Of a stretch of DNA of 5,208 nucleotides, positions 4,653 to 5,208 are shown piece by piece. The notes under the pieces are model-generated. The model worked only from the letters and a program-made list of their open reading frames with translations. It did not search any database and was not told the DNA's origin. The DNA lies in contig CALXAS010000091.1 in NCBI GenBank assembly GCA_944386315.1, forward strand, positions 1-5,208, read 5' to 3'. The DNA comes from an uncultured Clostridia bacterium (GTDB lineage Bacteria; Bacillota; Clostridia; TANB77; CAG-508). Both the position numbers and the translations under genes were made by a program. The number at the start of each line of letters is the position of its first letter. Positions within the stretch are counted from its first letter, which is position 1.

Positions 4653-5208
4653 TTAAGTACCATTCCTCTCTTTCTTATTCTTACTCTTTGCTTGGCAAAA
4701 GAAGTTTCCCTTACCATCTATCGTAGCAATTAATGCTTCTTCTGGTTTTATCCCAAATGGAGCCACTTGTTTCGTAAGCCAAAGATAATCCTTTTCCAGT
4801 TTTTCTAAATTCTCTTTCATTACTTTTCCATCCACTACTAAATCATAGGAAATTCCTTCGTATTCTGGCATAATTTGAAAATCTTCAGGAATAGTATTTC
4901 TTTTATTTGGTTTTAAAATAACCGATACTTGCCCACTTGTCTCCAATATGGCATATTCTACATCTCCTATATTAAATACATTATTTCCTCTTAGTCTTTC
5001 TTCTAATTCATTAATGGTAAATCTTTCTTTTTTCATCGTTTCTTCCATTATTTTTCCTCTATAAATTAAAATGGACGGCTTTCCACAAATGAGTTCTCTT
5101 GTTTTCAAACTTTTTAAGTTAATCATAGAAATAAATAAATGCATTACCAAAAGCCCTAAAATGGGAATAATTCAATTGGTGATAGGTATTCCTGGTTCTG
5201 CCATTGGA
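4653..5208 (-). pseudogene. DUF421 (YetF-type) membrane protein, 5' end off the window, in-frame TGA
   Basis: DUF421 proteins have about three N-terminal membrane helices and a cytoplasmic C-terminal domain; their biochemical role is not established. On the minus strand, codons from 5207 read PMAEPGIPITN, then TGA at 5174-5172, then IIPILGLLVMHLFISMINLKS, which fits the end of the loop and the third membrane helix. ICGKPSILIYRGKI follows, then the soluble domain with FNIGDVEYAILETSGQVSV and YEGISYDLVVDGKV, both family hallmarks. The match before and after TGA is in one frame, so this is a single-codon lesion; GGA (Gly) is the likely ancestral codon. As written, the membrane part and soluble domain are separated. 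The remaining downstream reading frame has an initiation candidate at ATG 5048-5046. Its stop (4655-4653) lies one base before the DUF4363 start. The 5' part is beyond the window. Confidence 0.85.
5046..5060 (-). promoter_or_regulatory. Possible internal translation start of the DUF421 soluble domain
   Basis: Within the coding sequence, the minus strand reads AGAGGA (5060-5055), six bases (AAAATA), then ATG (5048-5046). This would start a protein of about 131 residues, MEETMKKERF onward, equal to the whole cytoplasmic domain without membrane helices. The same bases encode the conserved YRGKI stretch, so the match may be chance. It becomes relevant because the upstream TGA would otherwise silence this domain. 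Confidence 0.35.

Noticed and set aside
4652..4717. Upstream start for DUF4363 giving 151 residues
   Set aside because: It would overlap the DUF421 end and place about 22 charged residues before the membrane segment; ATG 4651 fits the family.
5172..5174. TGA read as glycine through an alternative genetic code (as in Gracilibacteria)
   Set aside because: Only one such codon is seen, GGA is used normally, and the genes look clostridial; a point mutation or error is simpler.

Overview
The window looks like a chromosomal piece of a low-GC Firmicute, most likely a clostridial or Lachnospiraceae-type bacterium. The basis is an AT-rich base composition, strong AGGAG-type ribosome binding sites, sigma-A-like promoters, TAA as the stop codon of every intact gene, AGA/CGT as the usual Arg codons, and protein sequences of clostridial type. 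This is inference from style, not a database match.

Layout, left to right. The N-terminal third of recG lies on the minus strand (604 down to the left edge), starting at a TTG codon. A divergent intergenic region (605-812) carries a good recG promoter, a 23-bp imperfect palindrome touching its -35 box, and the asd promoter and leader. On the plus strand follow asd (813-1829) and dapA (1848-2723), 18 bp apart and surely co-transcribed. Next is an HD-domain phosphohydrolase-like gene (2815-3375) with its own extended -10 promoter and ribosome binding site. A strong hairpin terminator (3395-3441) separates it from dapB (3462-4212). dapB ends at a bidirectional terminator (4223-4263), shared with a convergent minus-strand pair: a DUF421/YetF-type membrane protein gene (right edge to 4653) followed 1 bp later by a DUF4363 gene (4651-4262).

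asd, dapA and dapB encode the consecutive enzymes that take aspartyl phosphate to tetrahydrodipicolinate, the entry to lysine and diaminopimelate (peptidoglycan) synthesis. The HD protein sits inside this cluster but has no obvious place in the pathway.

Two genes are broken as written. dapB has a +1 frameshift located between positions 3544 and 3560; undoing it restores a full-length enzyme of about 249 residues with all catalytic motifs. The DUF421 gene has an in-frame TGA (5174-5172) where the family usually has a glycine. Both lesions lie in otherwise well-preserved reading frames, so they are very recent mutations, sequence errors or, less likely, recoding sites. I see no CRISPR array, insertion sequence, tRNA, rRNA or phage gene, and no clear undescribed multi-gene system. 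The most notable signals are the two lesions, the HD gene inside the dap cluster, and the overlapped terminator/promoter region before dapB.
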